A stretch of 64,000 nucleotides of DNA from Acidobacteriaceae bacterium KBS 89 (GTDB lineage: Bacteria > Acidobacteriota > Terriglobia > Terriglobales > Acidobacteriaceae). Below, in pieces: positions 46,869 to 56,404 of the stretch. Under the pieces are notes generated by a model. That model saw only the letters and a program-made list of their open reading frames with translations, was not told the origin of the DNA and did not search any database. Position 1 is the stretch's first letter, and every line of letters begins with the position of its first letter. The position numbers and the translations under genes were made by a program. The stretch spans positions 1 through 64,000 of the forward strand of contig KB906756.1 in assembly GCA_000381605.1 (NCBI GenBank). The letters run 5' to 3'.

Positions 46869-47582
46869 ATGACCAGATCCGCCATCCAGCTATCCCGGCT
46901 GCTCGACGAGCTTGAGTCGTTGTACGGCCCTCCGCACCCGTCCTGGCCCACCGACCCCTATCTTTTCCTGGTGTGGTGGCACTGTGGCTATCCCGCGTCC
47001 GACATCGCCTGCGCCAAGGGCTGGGCCTCTCTAACGAAATCCGTCGGCACTACTCCAGAAAAACTCCTCGCCACCTCGCCGGAAAAACTCGCAGCCGCGC
47101 TGAAACCCGGAGGCATGGTGCCCGAACTGCGGGCTCAACGCCTGAAAGAGATCGCCATGCGCGTCAAAGACCACCTCGACGGCGACCTTCGCAGCGCACT
47201 AACCGGCCCCCTCGACAAAGCCAGAAAGGAGCTGAAGAAATTCCCCAACATCGGCGACCCCGGAGTCGACCGCATTCTTCTCTTCGCCCACATCGCCCCA
47301 ATCGCAGCCGTCCCATCCAACTCTCCGCACGTACTCGTCCGCATCCTGCTCGGTCGCGAACGAGAAAACTACGGCGTCAATTACCGCGAAGCCCAGACCG
47401 CAATCGAATCGCAAACACCCGCAGCCTTCGACGCCCGCACCCGCGCCTATCTCCTCCTGAAGCAGCACGCCCAGCAAACCTGCAAACGCACCAATCCAAG
47501 ATGCGATTGCTGCCCCATCAGTACAAGCTGCGCCTTCTTCTCCGGTAAGCTTCGCGGCCGTCCCGCCCCAGCCTCAAACTAG
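46869..47582 (+). CDS. Endonuclease III-like HhH/FeS protein lacking catalytic residues
   Basis: 237 residues from the ATG at 46869 (an upstream alternative start adds 8). The helical six-barrel architecture is followed by a helix-hairpin-helix around 123-140 (KKFPNIGDPGVDRILL) and a C-terminal 4Fe-4S loop Cys205-x6-Cys212-x2-Cys215-x5-Cys221, exactly the Nth/MutY spacing. The catalytic Lys of the Nth GVGRKTA motif is absent (IGDPGVDR here), and the VDTH Asp is replaced in AAVPSNSPHV (147-154). So DNA may still be bound through HhH and FeS while glycosylase/lyase chemistry is lost or different. Convergent with the fadD-like gene, 1 base between stops. Confidence 0.85.
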   Translation: MTRSAIQLSRLLDELESLYGPPHPSWPTDPYLFLVWWHCGYPASDIACAKGWASLTKSVGTTPEKLLATSPEKLAAALKPGGMVPELRAQRLKEIAMRVKDHLDGDLRSALTGPLDKARKELKKFPNIGDPGVDRILLFAHIAPIAAVPSNSPHVLVRILLGRERENYGVNYREAQTAIESQTPAAFDARTRAYLLLKQHAQQTCKRTNPRCDCCPISTSCAFFSGKLRGRPAPASN

Positions 47583-47583
47583 A

Positions 47584-49374
47584 TCACCCCTTCGAAGAAG
47601 TCGCCTCATCCGCATAGAACTCACCGATCTCTTTCGCATACCTCTGCTCCACCACCCGTCGCTTCAGCTTCATACTCGGCGTCAGCGCTCCGTTCTCCAC
47701 GCTCCACTCCTCCGGAACCACGCTAATCCGCTTCATGCTCTCGTAGTTCGCCAACCCGATATTCACCTTATCCACGATCTCCTGATACGCCTTCACCACC
47801 TTTGCATCCTTCACCAGAGCCGCACGGTCGCCCGCCGTAATTCCCTGCCCCTCCGCCCATCCCTCCAGCGCAGCAAAGTTCGGCGAGATCAGCACGCAAG
47901 CAAACTTGTGCTTGTCCCCCACCAGCGCTGCATGCGCCACCAACACATTCGCCTTCAACTTATTCTCAATCGGCTGCGGCGCAATCATCTTTCCACCACT
48001 CGTCTTCAGCAACTCCTTCTTCCGGTCCGTAATCGACAGGAACCCATCCGCATCCACATTCCCGATATCCCCCGTCTTGAACCACCCATCCGCAGTAAAC
48101 ACCTCAGCCGTCTCCTTCTCCTTCTTCCAATACCCTTTGAAGATCGAAGGCCCCTTCACCTCCAGCTCGCCGTCCTCTCCAAACCGGCACTGCACATTGT
48201 CCAACGCCTTCCCCACCGTGCCCATGCGATGTGCCTTCGGAAAGTTCAGCGCAACCACCGGCGAAGTCTCCGTCAACCCATACCCTTCAAAGATCCGTAT
48301 CCCCACATCGGCAAACCACCCCGCAGTGTCCATCCCCAGCGGAGCGCCCCCCGAAATAAATACCTCAGCACACCCGCCAAACGCCTCGCGAATCTTGCTG
48401 TACACCAGCTTGTTCGCAATCTTCCAACTCAACCCACCCGGAGTTTTCCCCGTCAGAATCTCTCCCCGATGCCCCTTCCCCGTCTCCAGCGCCCAGCTCA
48501 AGATCTTCGACTTCACCGGCGACAACGCCGACTTCCCCTCCACTGCCTGCCGAATCTTCTCGTACACCCGCGGCACAGCGACAAACACCGTCGGCTTTAC
48601 TTCCTTCATCGCCGCCGCCAGCTGGTCAAACTTCGGACAGTAAGCCAGCCGCGCCCCGTAGCACATCATCGCGTAGTCCAGATGCCGCGCCGTCACATGC
48701 GACAGCGGCAGAAACGAGATGCAACTATCCCGATCCCCAAATCCCATCATGCCCGTCGAGATATTGATATTGCTCGCAAGGTTCCCATGCGTCAGCATCA
48801 CGCCCTTCGGCTCGCCCGTCGTCCCCGACGTATAAATAATCGTCGCCAGGTCCTCAGGCCGCGCCTCCTTGACCATCGCATCAAACGCCGCGTCCCGCCC
48901 CTGCTTCGCCTTCGCCCCTTCCATCAGCGCAGCAAAGCTCTCGGCCCCGCTGAACTCGCCCGCATCCATCACGACCACATGCTGCAGCTCCGACAGCTCA
49001 CCCGCGGCCGTCAACTTCTCGTACTGCTCACGCGACGACACCACCGCGACCTTCGCACCCGAGTCTCGCAACATATACCCAATCTGCTCCGGCGTCAGCG
49101 TCGGATACAGCGGCACATCCGTGCCTCCAATCGCCAGCGTCGCAAAGTCCGTAACCGCCCACTCCCACCGGTTCTCCGAGATGATCGCCACCCGATCTCC
49201 CTTGCCCAATCCCCACCCAAGAAACGCATCCGCCAGCGCCCGCACCCGCCCATGCAGCTCATTCGAAGTAATCGGCCTCCATGCCCCATCCGCGCCCTGC
49301 CCCAACATCACCACAGAGTCACCGCGTCCAGTGACCTTCCCAAGAACATCATTCACACTGCTCAAATCAAACAT
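47584..49374 (-). CDS. Long-chain acyl-CoA ligase (AMP-forming)
   Basis: 596 residues. ANL-superfamily motifs in order: TIIYTSGTTGEPKGVMLTHG (P-loop, A3), EGYGLTETSP (A5), DGWFKTGDIG (A7) and DRKKELLKTSGGK (A8 and hinge). The length and the AMP-binding branch fit the FAA1/FadD15-type fatty acyl-CoA synthetases, which activate fatty acids with ATP and CoA for degradation or lipid synthesis. The TetR regulator gene lies upstream on the same strand beyond a VWA gene and resembles FadR-type repressors, a plausible regulator. Confidence 0.92.
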   Translation of the reverse strand: MFDLSSVNDVLGKVTGRGDSVVMLGQGADGAWRPITSNELHGRVRALADAFLGWGLGKGDRVAIISENRWEWAVTDFATLAIGGTDVPLYPTLTPEQIGYMLRDSGAKVAVVSSREQYEKLTAAGELSELQHVVVMDAGEFSGAESFAALMEGAKAKQGRDAAFDAMVKEARPEDLATIIYTSGTTGEPKGVMLTHGNLASNINISTGMMGFGDRDSCISFLPLSHVTARHLDYAMMCYGARLAYCPKFDQLAAAMKEVKPTVFVAVPRVYEKIRQAVEGKSALSPVKSKILSWALETGKGHRGEILTGKTPGGLSWKIANKLVYSKIREAFGGCAEVFISGGAPLGMDTAGWFADVGIRIFEGYGLTETSPVVALNFPKAHRMGTVGKALDNVQCRFGEDGELEVKGPSIFKGYWKKEKETAEVFTADGWFKTGDIGNVDADGFLSITDRKKELLKTSGGKMIAPQPIENKLKANVLVAHAALVGDKHKFACVLISPNFAALEGWAEGQGITAGDRAALVKDAKVVKAYQEIVDKVNIGLANYESMKRISVVPEEWSVENGALTPSMKLKRRVVEQRYAKEIGEFYADEATSSKG

Positions 49375-49493
49375 GTGGTCTCCACTTCAATTCACTATCA
49401 GAGGCATTATTGCAGCAATCCATCAAAACCAGTGATCAGATCCGCGTTTCGAAAAAGTAATCACGCTGCCACGCTGTCGGGAGCAAGTTGAGA

Positions 49494-50552
49494 TCAATGT
49501 GCCGGAGCATAGTAGCCAGAGCGAATCGTAATGCTGTCGACACGCTCTGGAGCCTTCAAATTAATCTTGTGAAACGAACCATCGTGCTTCAACGCAGCAG
49601 GCTTGTAGACCAACCGGTATTGATTGCGGAGATCGGCTTCGATTGTGCGCAGGTCGTCATAGATCTCCGCTTCAGACCCGTTGTCATGAAACACGCGTCC
49701 GCCAGTCTCTGCTGCCAGCTCCGCCAGCGTCGTCGCGCCTCCCGTGAAGAAGCTCGGCCTTGGCTCTGCTCGAAAGGAATAGATTGCTGTATGCGTACGC
49801 TGGCACACGTCAACGACCTCTCTGAGAGAGGTGTGGCTGGCATTGTCTTGACCATCGGAAAATAGCAGAATGAAATTTCCTGTCGCCGCCTGATCGATCT
49901 TGCCGAACTCGAAAAAGCATGCCCGATAGATCGTATCGAACATCGCCGTGCCACGCAGAGAATTCTGCCTGGCTACTCTGACTCTGCGAACACCCGCAGT
50001 CAGCGCAACCGGATCGCTGGTCCACGGCTCTACGATCTTCGATAGATACCCGAAATCTATGACAAAAGCCTGATCCGTTTGTTGTCGCAATAACTTCTGT
50101 GCATATGCGATTGAAATGGCCCGGTTGCCGTCAATAAACTCCTGCATCGACTCGCTCGTATCCATCAGAATGCCGGCCCGAATGGCAGAGTTCTGTAGCG
50201 TCTGGAAGACGAGAACTTTAGCTGGAGGTCTGCCATTGTCCAGAAGACCCAGCTCCTCAAGCTTCAGATCGTTCACCGCAAGACCATGACCGTCGGTGGC
50301 ATGGAAGTTCAGGCTGACTTCATCGACAGGGACGCGAAGCCGATAGGATGTCATGCTTTGATCGTTGGCAGTGCCGATCTGCGAATTCGCAAAACGCGCA
50401 GGCGCATAAGCCATCAGGATCAGCAAGACTGAAGGAATCCGTAGTCGGCGGATTGCACGGGCGTTTCTAAATAGGATTCTCAAACGAGATATAGACGCAG
50501 GCACCTCTAAAAAGCCGCACTCGTCAGTCCTCTGATTTAGCCGTAATCCCAT
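49494..50552 (-). CDS. Secreted VWFA-related protein
   Basis: 352 residues. An N-terminal hydrophobic segment (about 38-52) acts as signal or anchor; the real start may be downstream of 50552 since the frame overlaps the TetR gene's last 29 bases. A von Willebrand A domain follows, with the MIDAS motif DTSES (131-135), and FSDGQDNAS for the later Asp/Asn-containing loop. The N-part before the domain (RVPVDEVSLNFHATDGHG ... VNDLKLEELGLLDNGRPPAK) is the typical acidobacterial 'VWFA-related' Ig-like lead. Role unknown; likely protein-protein contacts outside the cytoplasm. Confidence 0.82.
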   Translation of the reverse strand: MGLRLNQRTDECGFLEVPASISRLRILFRNARAIRRLRIPSVLLILMAYAPARFANSQIGTANDQSMTSYRLRVPVDEVSLNFHATDGHGLAVNDLKLEELGLLDNGRPPAKVLVFQTLQNSAIRAGILMDTSESMQEFIDGNRAISIAYAQKLLRQQTDQAFVIDFGYLSKIVEPWTSDPVALTAGVRRVRVARQNSLRGTAMFDTIYRACFFEFGKIDQAATGNFILLFSDGQDNASHTSLREVVDVCQRTHTAIYSFRAEPRPSFFTGGATTLAELAAETGGRVFHDNGSEAEIYDDLRTIEADLRNQYRLVYKPAALKHDGSFHKINLKAPERVDSITIRSGYYAPAH

Positions 50553-51153
50553 TCAAAAGCACATCGATCACCTGAGCAGCCGTAGCCTTCGCATCATAAA
50601 CGCGCCCTGTGAACACCGCGGAACTCAGCAACTCATCGATCGCCCCAAACATACAGTGCGCCACCACACCATCCGATACATCGCGCCGAAAGATCCCCTC
50701 CCACTGCCCCCGCCGCACTACCTCGCGCACCACCTGGATGTACTTCACCAGATGATGATGCGAAAACTCCGCAATAAACTTCGCGCTCTGGCGAACCTCA
50801 GTCTGCATCAGGATCGCCATGTTCCGGTTCACCGCATGGCTCTCCAGATGCACCTGTGCAATGTACTCCAGCTGCTCCCGCGGCCCTTTCAGCGTCTTGA
50901 ACTCTTCCTCAACCTGTCGATGAAACTTGTTGAACGTCTCATCGATCGCCGTCCGCAGCACATCGTCCTTACTCTTGAAGTAGAGATAGACCGTGCCGTC
51001 CGCCACCCCGGCCCGCTTCGCAATCGCGCTCACCGGCGAGTTGAAGTAGCCCCTCTCGGCAATCACCTCGACCGCCGCATCCAGAATGCGTTGATATTTC
51101 TCGCTCCCTGGCCCCGTCGCCGGCACTCCGGGCTTTGCGGTATCAGGCCCCAT
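50524..51153 (-). CDS. TetR/AcrR-family regulator (FadR-like)
   Basis: About 209 residues from the ATG at 51153; the frame also has an ATG at 51255 that adds 34 residues unlike the family and lies inside the palindrome below, so I prefer the shorter form. The HTH is complete: KYQRILDAAVEVIAERGYFN, SAIAKRAGVADGTVYLYFKSKDDVL. The C-terminal ligand domain (FNKFHRQVEEEF onward) resembles acyl-CoA-responsive FadR of Gram-positive bacteria. Gene order with the acyl-CoA ligase supports control of fatty-acid use; this is inference. Confidence 0.88.
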   Translation of the reverse strand: MGPDTAKPGVPATGPGSEKYQRILDAAVEVIAERGYFNSPVSAIAKRAGVADGTVYLYFKSKDDVLRTAIDETFNKFHRQVEEEFKTLKGPREQLEYIAQVHLESHAVNRNMAILMQTEVRQSAKFIAEFSHHHLVKYIQVVREVVRRGQWEGIFRRDVSDGVVAHCMFGAIDELLSSAVFTGRVYDAKATAAQVIDVLLNGITAKSED

Positions 51154-51248
51154 CGTCTTCACTCGTCGCCTCAGTCCAGGCCTCACACCGAAAATCTCCG
51201 GTGCCGCCACTCTAATGAATTGCTCCGCCTTTGCCAACAATGAACTCC

Positions 51249-51271
51249 GATTCATTTCACCAAAATGAATC
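51249..51271. promoter_or_regulatory. Probable TetR operator (9-bp inverted repeat)
   Basis: GATTCATTT (51249-51257) and AAATGAATC (51263-51271) are perfectly inverted around CACCA. The site overlaps the upstream ATG of the TetR frame. TGAAT/ATTCA-containing palindromes are the type bound by FadR-like TetR proteins. Autoregulation is likely. Confidence 0.7.
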
Positions 51272-51309
51272 TTTATGCACCTGGGGCGAATTTGCCGCCT
51301 TTACAGTCG

Positions 51310-51490
51310 CTTCTCTCCTCCGAACGGACCTCCTGTCGCCTTTGCCGCTGCCTTTGCCGTTGCCTTTCTGGTTGTCATCCCCGAAGGGGATGTGCTGTTG
51401 TCCTTGCCCGTAGGGCGAAGCAATGATCGAATACAGTGGGTTTTGTTTTGCCTTTGCAATTGCGTCTGTTTTTTGCCTTTGCATTTTCTT
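51310..51490. repeat. Low-complexity GCCTTTGC-type imperfect repeat
   Basis: Imperfect units of TTTGCC/GCTGCC/GTTGCC run from about 51338 to 51378 and recur as TTTGCCTTTGCAATTGCG and TTTTGCCTTTGCATTTTC near 51446-51490. In between are CCCCGAAGGGGATG and the GC-rich CCCGTAGGGCG, both self-complementary. Short frames through it give Lys/Ala/Thr-rich nonsense. It is probably non-coding. Confidence 0.5.
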
Positions 51491-51493
51491 TTC

Positions 51494-51775
51494 GCGTTTT
51501 TAGCCCGAAAATCGAATGTCAAGCCCCACAACCACCTAAATAGCACAAACAAAACAAGATCGAGTTGGCGTATTAGTTCCACTCAACCCGCTATACTGGA
51601 TATAGAGATTAATGCAGAACTGAAGATTGAGTTCAAACAAAGCTAGCCCCGGACAATATCCGGGGCTAACTCATTTAGATGCAATATTTTGGACGCAAAC
51701 CTTTTATGAATATTTTGCACGGACTAATCATGCATAGACCATTGATTATAAAGGTTACGCGCGGGCAATGGGGGG
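51494..51775. repeat. Intergenic repeat with hairpin, copy 2
   Basis: Second copy of the element at 32595-32862, with the same order of conserved blocks and the same relation to a minus-strand gene end (here gltB). Divergence between copies is considerable outside the blocks, so the copies are not recent. Confidence 0.8.
51645..51667 (-). terminator. Rho-independent terminator-like hairpin in repeat copy 2
   Basis: AGCCCCGGA (51645-51653) pairs with TCCGGGGCT (51659-51667) over CAATA. On the minus strand it is followed by AGCTTTGTTTG. It would end the gltB transcript about 115 bases after the stop. Confidence 0.7.
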
Positions 51776-51781
51776 AGTGGT

Positions 51782-54700
51782 CTAAGCCTGCGGCTTGGGA
51801 GTAAGCCGCACAAAGCCCGCGGCACTCTCCGGCCAATTCGCCAACATCGTCCTCGCCAACCCACTCTCCGACTGCTCCACATGCCTTTCGATCAACGCCC
51901 GCAGACTTTCCTGCGACTCGCTCGAGACCGAACCAAACCCTTCAGGGGCAAGAAACTCCGCGTGATACCTGCCATCCCGCACAAAAGATCCATCCGCGTC
52001 GTAAACCCACGCCAACCCTCCAGTCATCCCGGCCCCGAAGTTCATCCCGACACGTCCCAGGACAACCACAATCCCTCCCGTCATGTACTCGCAACCATGG
52101 TCGCCGACTCCCTCAACCACTGTCGTAGCGCCCGAGTTCCGCACCGCAAACCGCTCACCAGCGCGCCCGGCCGCGAACAAGCTCCCAGCGGTGGCGCCAT
52201 ACAAAGCAACATTGCCCAGAATCACATGCTGCCCACTATCCTTGGCCGCAAGCCCGCGCGCACGAATCACCAGCCCACCGCCCGACAGTCCTTTGCCAAC
52301 AAAATCGTTCGCCTGGCCATGAAGCACGAGCTTCATTCCCTCAACCGTAAACGCACCAAACGATTGCCCAGCGGTTCCGCTCAGATTGAACGTAACGTCC
52401 GCCGGCAGATCACGCTGCGCTCGCTGCAGCGCCAGCTCACCCGCCAGCCGCGCTCCAACCGCGCGATCACAATTAGCGATCTTTGAGTCGACCACAAATG
52501 GCGATCCAGCCTCAACCGCCGCCATCGCCGGCACAACCCACGCCTCGTCCAGCGGAGGCGTCGCAATCGGCTGATTATTCCGGCCGCCCATCCATCGTCC
52601 CTCTCCATCCGAAACCCTGGCCAGCATCGGTTGAAGATCGAGATTCCCGTCAAACTTAACCTGCTCCAGCAAATCCGAACGTCCCACCGCCGCCTCGATC
52701 GAAGGCAAGCCATATCGCGCAAGCAGATGCTGCAGGTCAGCCGAAAGCTGCTCGAAGAAGCTGACAACATGCTCCGGCTTGCCGCGGAACTTCGCCCGCA
52801 ACTCCGGCTTCTGCGTGGCAATTCCAGTCGGACAAGTGTTCAGGTGACACTGCCGCGCCATATCGCAACCCAGCGTCACCAGCACCGCAGTTCCAAACGC
52901 ATATTCGTCCGCACCGAGCAACGCCGCAATCAGGATGTCTCGAGCCGTAGCCAGCCCTCCATCCGTTCGCAGCCGCACACGTCCGCGCATGCCGCTCTGC
53001 ATCAACACCTGCTGCGCCTCAGCCAGCCCCAGCTCCCACGGATTTCCCGCATACTTGATGCTCGACAGCGCCGCAGCTCCGGTTCCACCGGTGTTCCCAG
53101 CGATCACGATAAAGTCCGCATACGCCTTCGCCACACCAGCGGCAACAGTTCCGACACCACAACCCGACACCAGCTTGACTCCAACCGCCGCGCGCGGATT
53201 CACCCGCTTCAAGTCATAGATCAACTGCGCCAGATCTTCGATCGAGTAGATATCATGATGCGGTGGTGGAGAGATCAGCGGCACTCCGGGCTGCGCGTGA
53301 CGAAGCCGCGCAATCATCCCGCTCACCTTGTGCCCAGGCAATTGTCCGCCTTCACCCGGCTTCGCGCCTTGCGCGACCTTAATCTCAATCTCCTCCGCAT
53401 GCGCAAGATACTCCGCGGTCACGCCAAATCGTCCCGACGCAACCTGCTTGATCTTGTTGTTCAACGACACATGCACCGCAGGCGCCTCAACCACAGGCTC
53501 CGCCAACGCCGTACCGCCGCCGGCACGCGCCTGCAGACTCATCTCTTCGCTGGCACCCGCAAGCGCCGCGCCGACAGAACGCAGCCGATACACCACCGAA
53601 TCTTCACCACCCTCACCCGTGTTCGATCGGCCGCCAAGCATATTCATAGCAGCGGTAATCGTGTGATGCGCCTCGGGACTCAAAGACCCAAGGGACATAG
53701 CACTCGCCACGAACCGCTTGCACAAGCTGGCCGGCAGCTCCACCTCACTCAGTGCGAGCTCAGACCCAGCTGGACGGATCTCCAGCAGATCACGCAGAAC
53801 CGCCGGATCACGCGCAATAACGTCTCGCGTATAAACAGCAAATGCGCCCGCAGGATCCGTCGGCTGCGGAACATTCCGTGCGCTCCCGACAACCGATTGC
53901 AACGCCTTTACCGTCGGCGGCTGCCAAGCGTGAGGCTCCGAGACATCCGCCTTACGGAATCGCACCCAACCGTAATCCGGCAAATCATTCGACACCACAT
54001 CACCGGAATCGTTCGAGGCCCATGTCTGCCGGAGATGACGCTCCAATTCAGCAAACCCAATTCCCGATAGCGGCGCAGGAGTATCGACAAAACATCGCGC
54101 CACCACACTCGAGTGCAGCCCAAGAATGTCGAACAGATGCGCTCCACGATAGCTGTCGACGACCGAAATTCCCATCTTCGACATCACCTTCGCCAACCCG
54201 GCATCAAGCGACTTCAGCATCTTGCGCTCGGCCTCTGCAACATCCGTACCAGCAGGAGCCAGACCCATCCCGGTCTCGAGCGCCAGCCATGGGCACACTG
54301 CTCCTGCACCATAACCAATCAGCACCGCCGCATGATGAATATCGCGGCAGTCGCCCGCCTCCACCGCGAGCCCCGCCAACGTGCGCAGCCCGGCGTCCAC
54401 CAACGCCTGATGCACCGCACCCGTTGCCATCGCCATGGGGATTGGAAGCTTCTCCGCACTGGCACTGCGGTCGGAGAGCAGCACAATCCGTGCTCCATTG
54501 CGAACCAGTGTGATCGCCTGCATACAAAGCTCATCGAGCGCCTGCGTCAAACTCTTCTCCGCACTAAATACCGCCGGAAGTTCCGTCAGATTCAGCTCCG
54601 ACTTATGCGGATACTCTCCCCGCCGCAATGCTTCTACCTGCCCCAGCGACAAAAATGGCGAGAGCAGAGAAATCCCAGGCAACGGTGCGTTCTTATCCAG

Positions 54701-56314
54701 CAGGTGAGGCCACGGGCCAAGACGGGTATGCAACGAAACTACGCAAGCCTCGCGCAGTGGATCGATCGCCGGATTGGTCACCTGGGCAAACCGCTGCCGG
54801 AAGTACGCGTAGATCGGCCGGGGCGAGCGTGCAAGAAACGCCAGCGGAGTATCGTCGCCCATCGACCACACGGCGTCCTTGCCTTCAACCGCCATCGGCT
54901 GCAGAATCATCTTCACGTCTTCCCGCGTATACCCAAAGCCTCTCTGCGCAACCGCCAGCGCGGCTGGATCAATATCAGGAGCAGTCACAGGGACAAGCGG
55001 CGTCTCCTCTACGAGCCGGGCGTAAGTCGCCCCTATATCAAACAGCTCCAACAGCGTCTCATCCTCATAGACCTTGTGGTTGATGAGATCAACGACAAGC
55101 ATCTGCCCCGGCCCAAGCCGTCCGCTATGCGTCACCTCTTCAGGATCAAGATCAACAAGACCGGCTTCGGATCCAGCCACAACCAATCCCGCCTCCGTAA
55201 TCGCAAAACGACAAGGCCGCAGCCCGTTACGATCCAATGCAGCGCCAACCACCTGTCCGTCGCTGAACGCAATGGCTGCCGGCCCGTCCCAGGGCTCAGC
55301 GCAGTCTGTGTGATACCGGAGAAACGGGGAAGCGTGAAGCCCATCCGTCGCTGGCGGCAGTAACATGCGGATCGCCTCCGCGAGGGTCCTTCCGTTCTGC
55401 GAAAGCAACTCAACCGCCTCATCCAGACTCGTCGAGTCTGTCCCACCCTGCGTCAGGACCGGCTTGCACTCCACCGGTAGCGTTGAGTCCCTCGCAGCCA
55501 TGCGCGCCCGATTTCCCCAAACCGTATTGATCTCTCCGTTATGCCCCAGCTTTCTTCCCGGCTGTGCACGATGCCATGTCGGAGAAGTGTTCGTCGCATA
55601 CCTCTGATGAAAGACCGCGAACGGTGTGACATAGTCATCCGACGACAGGTCAGGGAAAAAATTGGGCAGAAACTCTCCCGTACACATAGCCTTGTAGACA
55701 ATCGTCTGCGACGACAGCGAACCGACATACCCCGTCACATCGCCTTGCGCAAACGCTCGTTCAAATTGTTTCCGCGCAAGATAGAGCCGCCGTTCCATCG
55801 TCCCCGGCTCTGCGGTCCCAGAGTCAATAACCAGCACCTGCCGAATCCTTGGCATCGTGCCTCGTGCCATCTCTCCCAGCCACTCCGTACAAACCGGCAC
55901 ATCGCGCCAGCACAACACCTCGAAATCATGTGAGAGCAGACACCGCTCCAGCAGCCCCTCAGCCCGGCTCTCCTCTGCAGGCACGAACAACATGCCAACA
56001 CCAAGCAACTGTCCTTCATCAATTGCAATCTTCGAAGCTTTGACGAGCAGGGCCCGCGGAATCGCGGTCATAACTCCAACACCGTCACTGCTCTTGCCGT
56101 CCGCTGCCGTTGCTCCGCGATGGGCGAGCCTGCCCAGCGCCGTTAACGCCTGTTGCAGAATCGAATGCGAAGGCGTCCCGTCCACTGACGCGACAAACCC
56201 CACCCCACAGGAGTCATGATCAAACCGCTCATCGATTAGCGACGGCGTTACGCCCGGGGACATAGATACACGGCCCGAAGTCCGCGTCGGAGTAGATGCC
56301 AGAGACCGTTCCAT
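51782..56314 (-). CDS. gltB: Glutamate synthase, large (alpha) subunit
   Basis: 1510 residues, normal for GltB. It makes two glutamates from glutamine and 2-oxoglutarate. The class II glutaminase domain begins at the catalytic Cys in DERFDHDSCGVGF (about residue 36), after a short leader that would be cleaved. The central and FMN domains follow; the FMN region has PGEGGQLPGHKV and VKLVSGCGVGTVAAGVAKAYAD. The 3Fe-4S site is CDMARQCHLNTCP (C-x5-C-x4-C, about 1155). The C-terminal GXGXG helix domain ends the chain. The small NADPH-binding subunit gltD is not adjacent. It is divergent from argR with the ARG operator between. No ribosome site is seen at the chosen ATG. Confidence 0.95.
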   Translation of the reverse strand: MERSLASTPTRTSGRVSMSPGVTPSLIDERFDHDSCGVGFVASVDGTPSHSILQQALTALGRLAHRGATAADGKSSDGVGVMTAIPRALLVKASKIAIDEGQLLGVGMLFVPAEESRAEGLLERCLLSHDFEVLCWRDVPVCTEWLGEMARGTMPRIRQVLVIDSGTAEPGTMERRLYLARKQFERAFAQGDVTGYVGSLSSQTIVYKAMCTGEFLPNFFPDLSSDDYVTPFAVFHQRYATNTSPTWHRAQPGRKLGHNGEINTVWGNRARMAARDSTLPVECKPVLTQGGTDSTSLDEAVELLSQNGRTLAEAIRMLLPPATDGLHASPFLRYHTDCAEPWDGPAAIAFSDGQVVGAALDRNGLRPCRFAITEAGLVVAGSEAGLVDLDPEEVTHSGRLGPGQMLVVDLINHKVYEDETLLELFDIGATYARLVEETPLVPVTAPDIDPAALAVAQRGFGYTREDVKMILQPMAVEGKDAVWSMGDDTPLAFLARSPRPIYAYFRQRFAQVTNPAIDPLREACVVSLHTRLGPWPHLLDKNAPLPGISLLSPFLSLGQVEALRRGEYPHKSELNLTELPAVFSAEKSLTQALDELCMQAITLVRNGARIVLLSDRSASAEKLPIPMAMATGAVHQALVDAGLRTLAGLAVEAGDCRDIHHAAVLIGYGAGAVCPWLALETGMGLAPAGTDVAEAERKMLKSLDAGLAKVMSKMGISVVDSYRGAHLFDILGLHSSVVARCFVDTPAPLSGIGFAELERHLRQTWASNDSGDVVSNDLPDYGWVRFRKADVSEPHAWQPPTVKALQSVVGSARNVPQPTDPAGAFAVYTRDVIARDPAVLRDLLEIRPAGSELALSEVELPASLCKRFVASAMSLGSLSPEAHHTITAAMNMLGGRSNTGEGGEDSVVYRLRSVGAALAGASEEMSLQARAGGGTALAEPVVEAPAVHVSLNNKIKQVASGRFGVTAEYLAHAEEIEIKVAQGAKPGEGGQLPGHKVSGMIARLRHAQPGVPLISPPPHHDIYSIEDLAQLIYDLKRVNPRAAVGVKLVSGCGVGTVAAGVAKAYADFIVIAGNTGGTGAAALSSIKYAGNPWELGLAEAQQVLMQSGMRGRVRLRTDGGLATARDILIAALLGADEYAFGTAVLVTLGCDMARQCHLNTCPTGIATQKPELRAKFRGKPEHVVSFFEQLSADLQHLLARYGLPSIEAAVGRSDLLEQVKFDGNLDLQPMLARVSDGEGRWMGGRNNQPIATPPLDEAWVVPAMAAVEAGSPFVVDSKIANCDRAVGARLAGELALQRAQRDLPADVTFNLSGTAGQSFGAFTVEGMKLVLHGQANDFVGKGLSGGGLVIRARGLAAKDSGQHVILGNVALYGATAGSLFAAGRAGERFAVRNSGATTVVEGVGDHGCEYMTGGIVVVLGRVGMNFGAGMTGGLAWVYDADGSFVRDGRYHAEFLAPEGFGSVSSESQESLRALIERHVEQSESGLARTMLANWPESAAGFVRLTPKPQA

Positions 56315-56404
56315 GCTTCACTATACGTCGTGCGGACTACAAATGCTCCGCGACGACACCTTCCTTTTGGGAGTGTTGTAGCTTTCGCGTGATACTCTGT
56401 AAGA

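Noticed and set aside
47908..49491. 527-codon plus-strand frame opposite the acyl-CoA ligase
   Set aside because: Antisense shadow; same unnatural composition and no motifs.
51257..51484. Short minus-strand frames through the TTTGCC array
   Set aside because: Low-complexity Lys/Ala/Thr output with no start signal.
52631..54070. Plus-strand frames opposite gltB
   Set aside because: Shadows of the conserved glutamate synthase reading frame.
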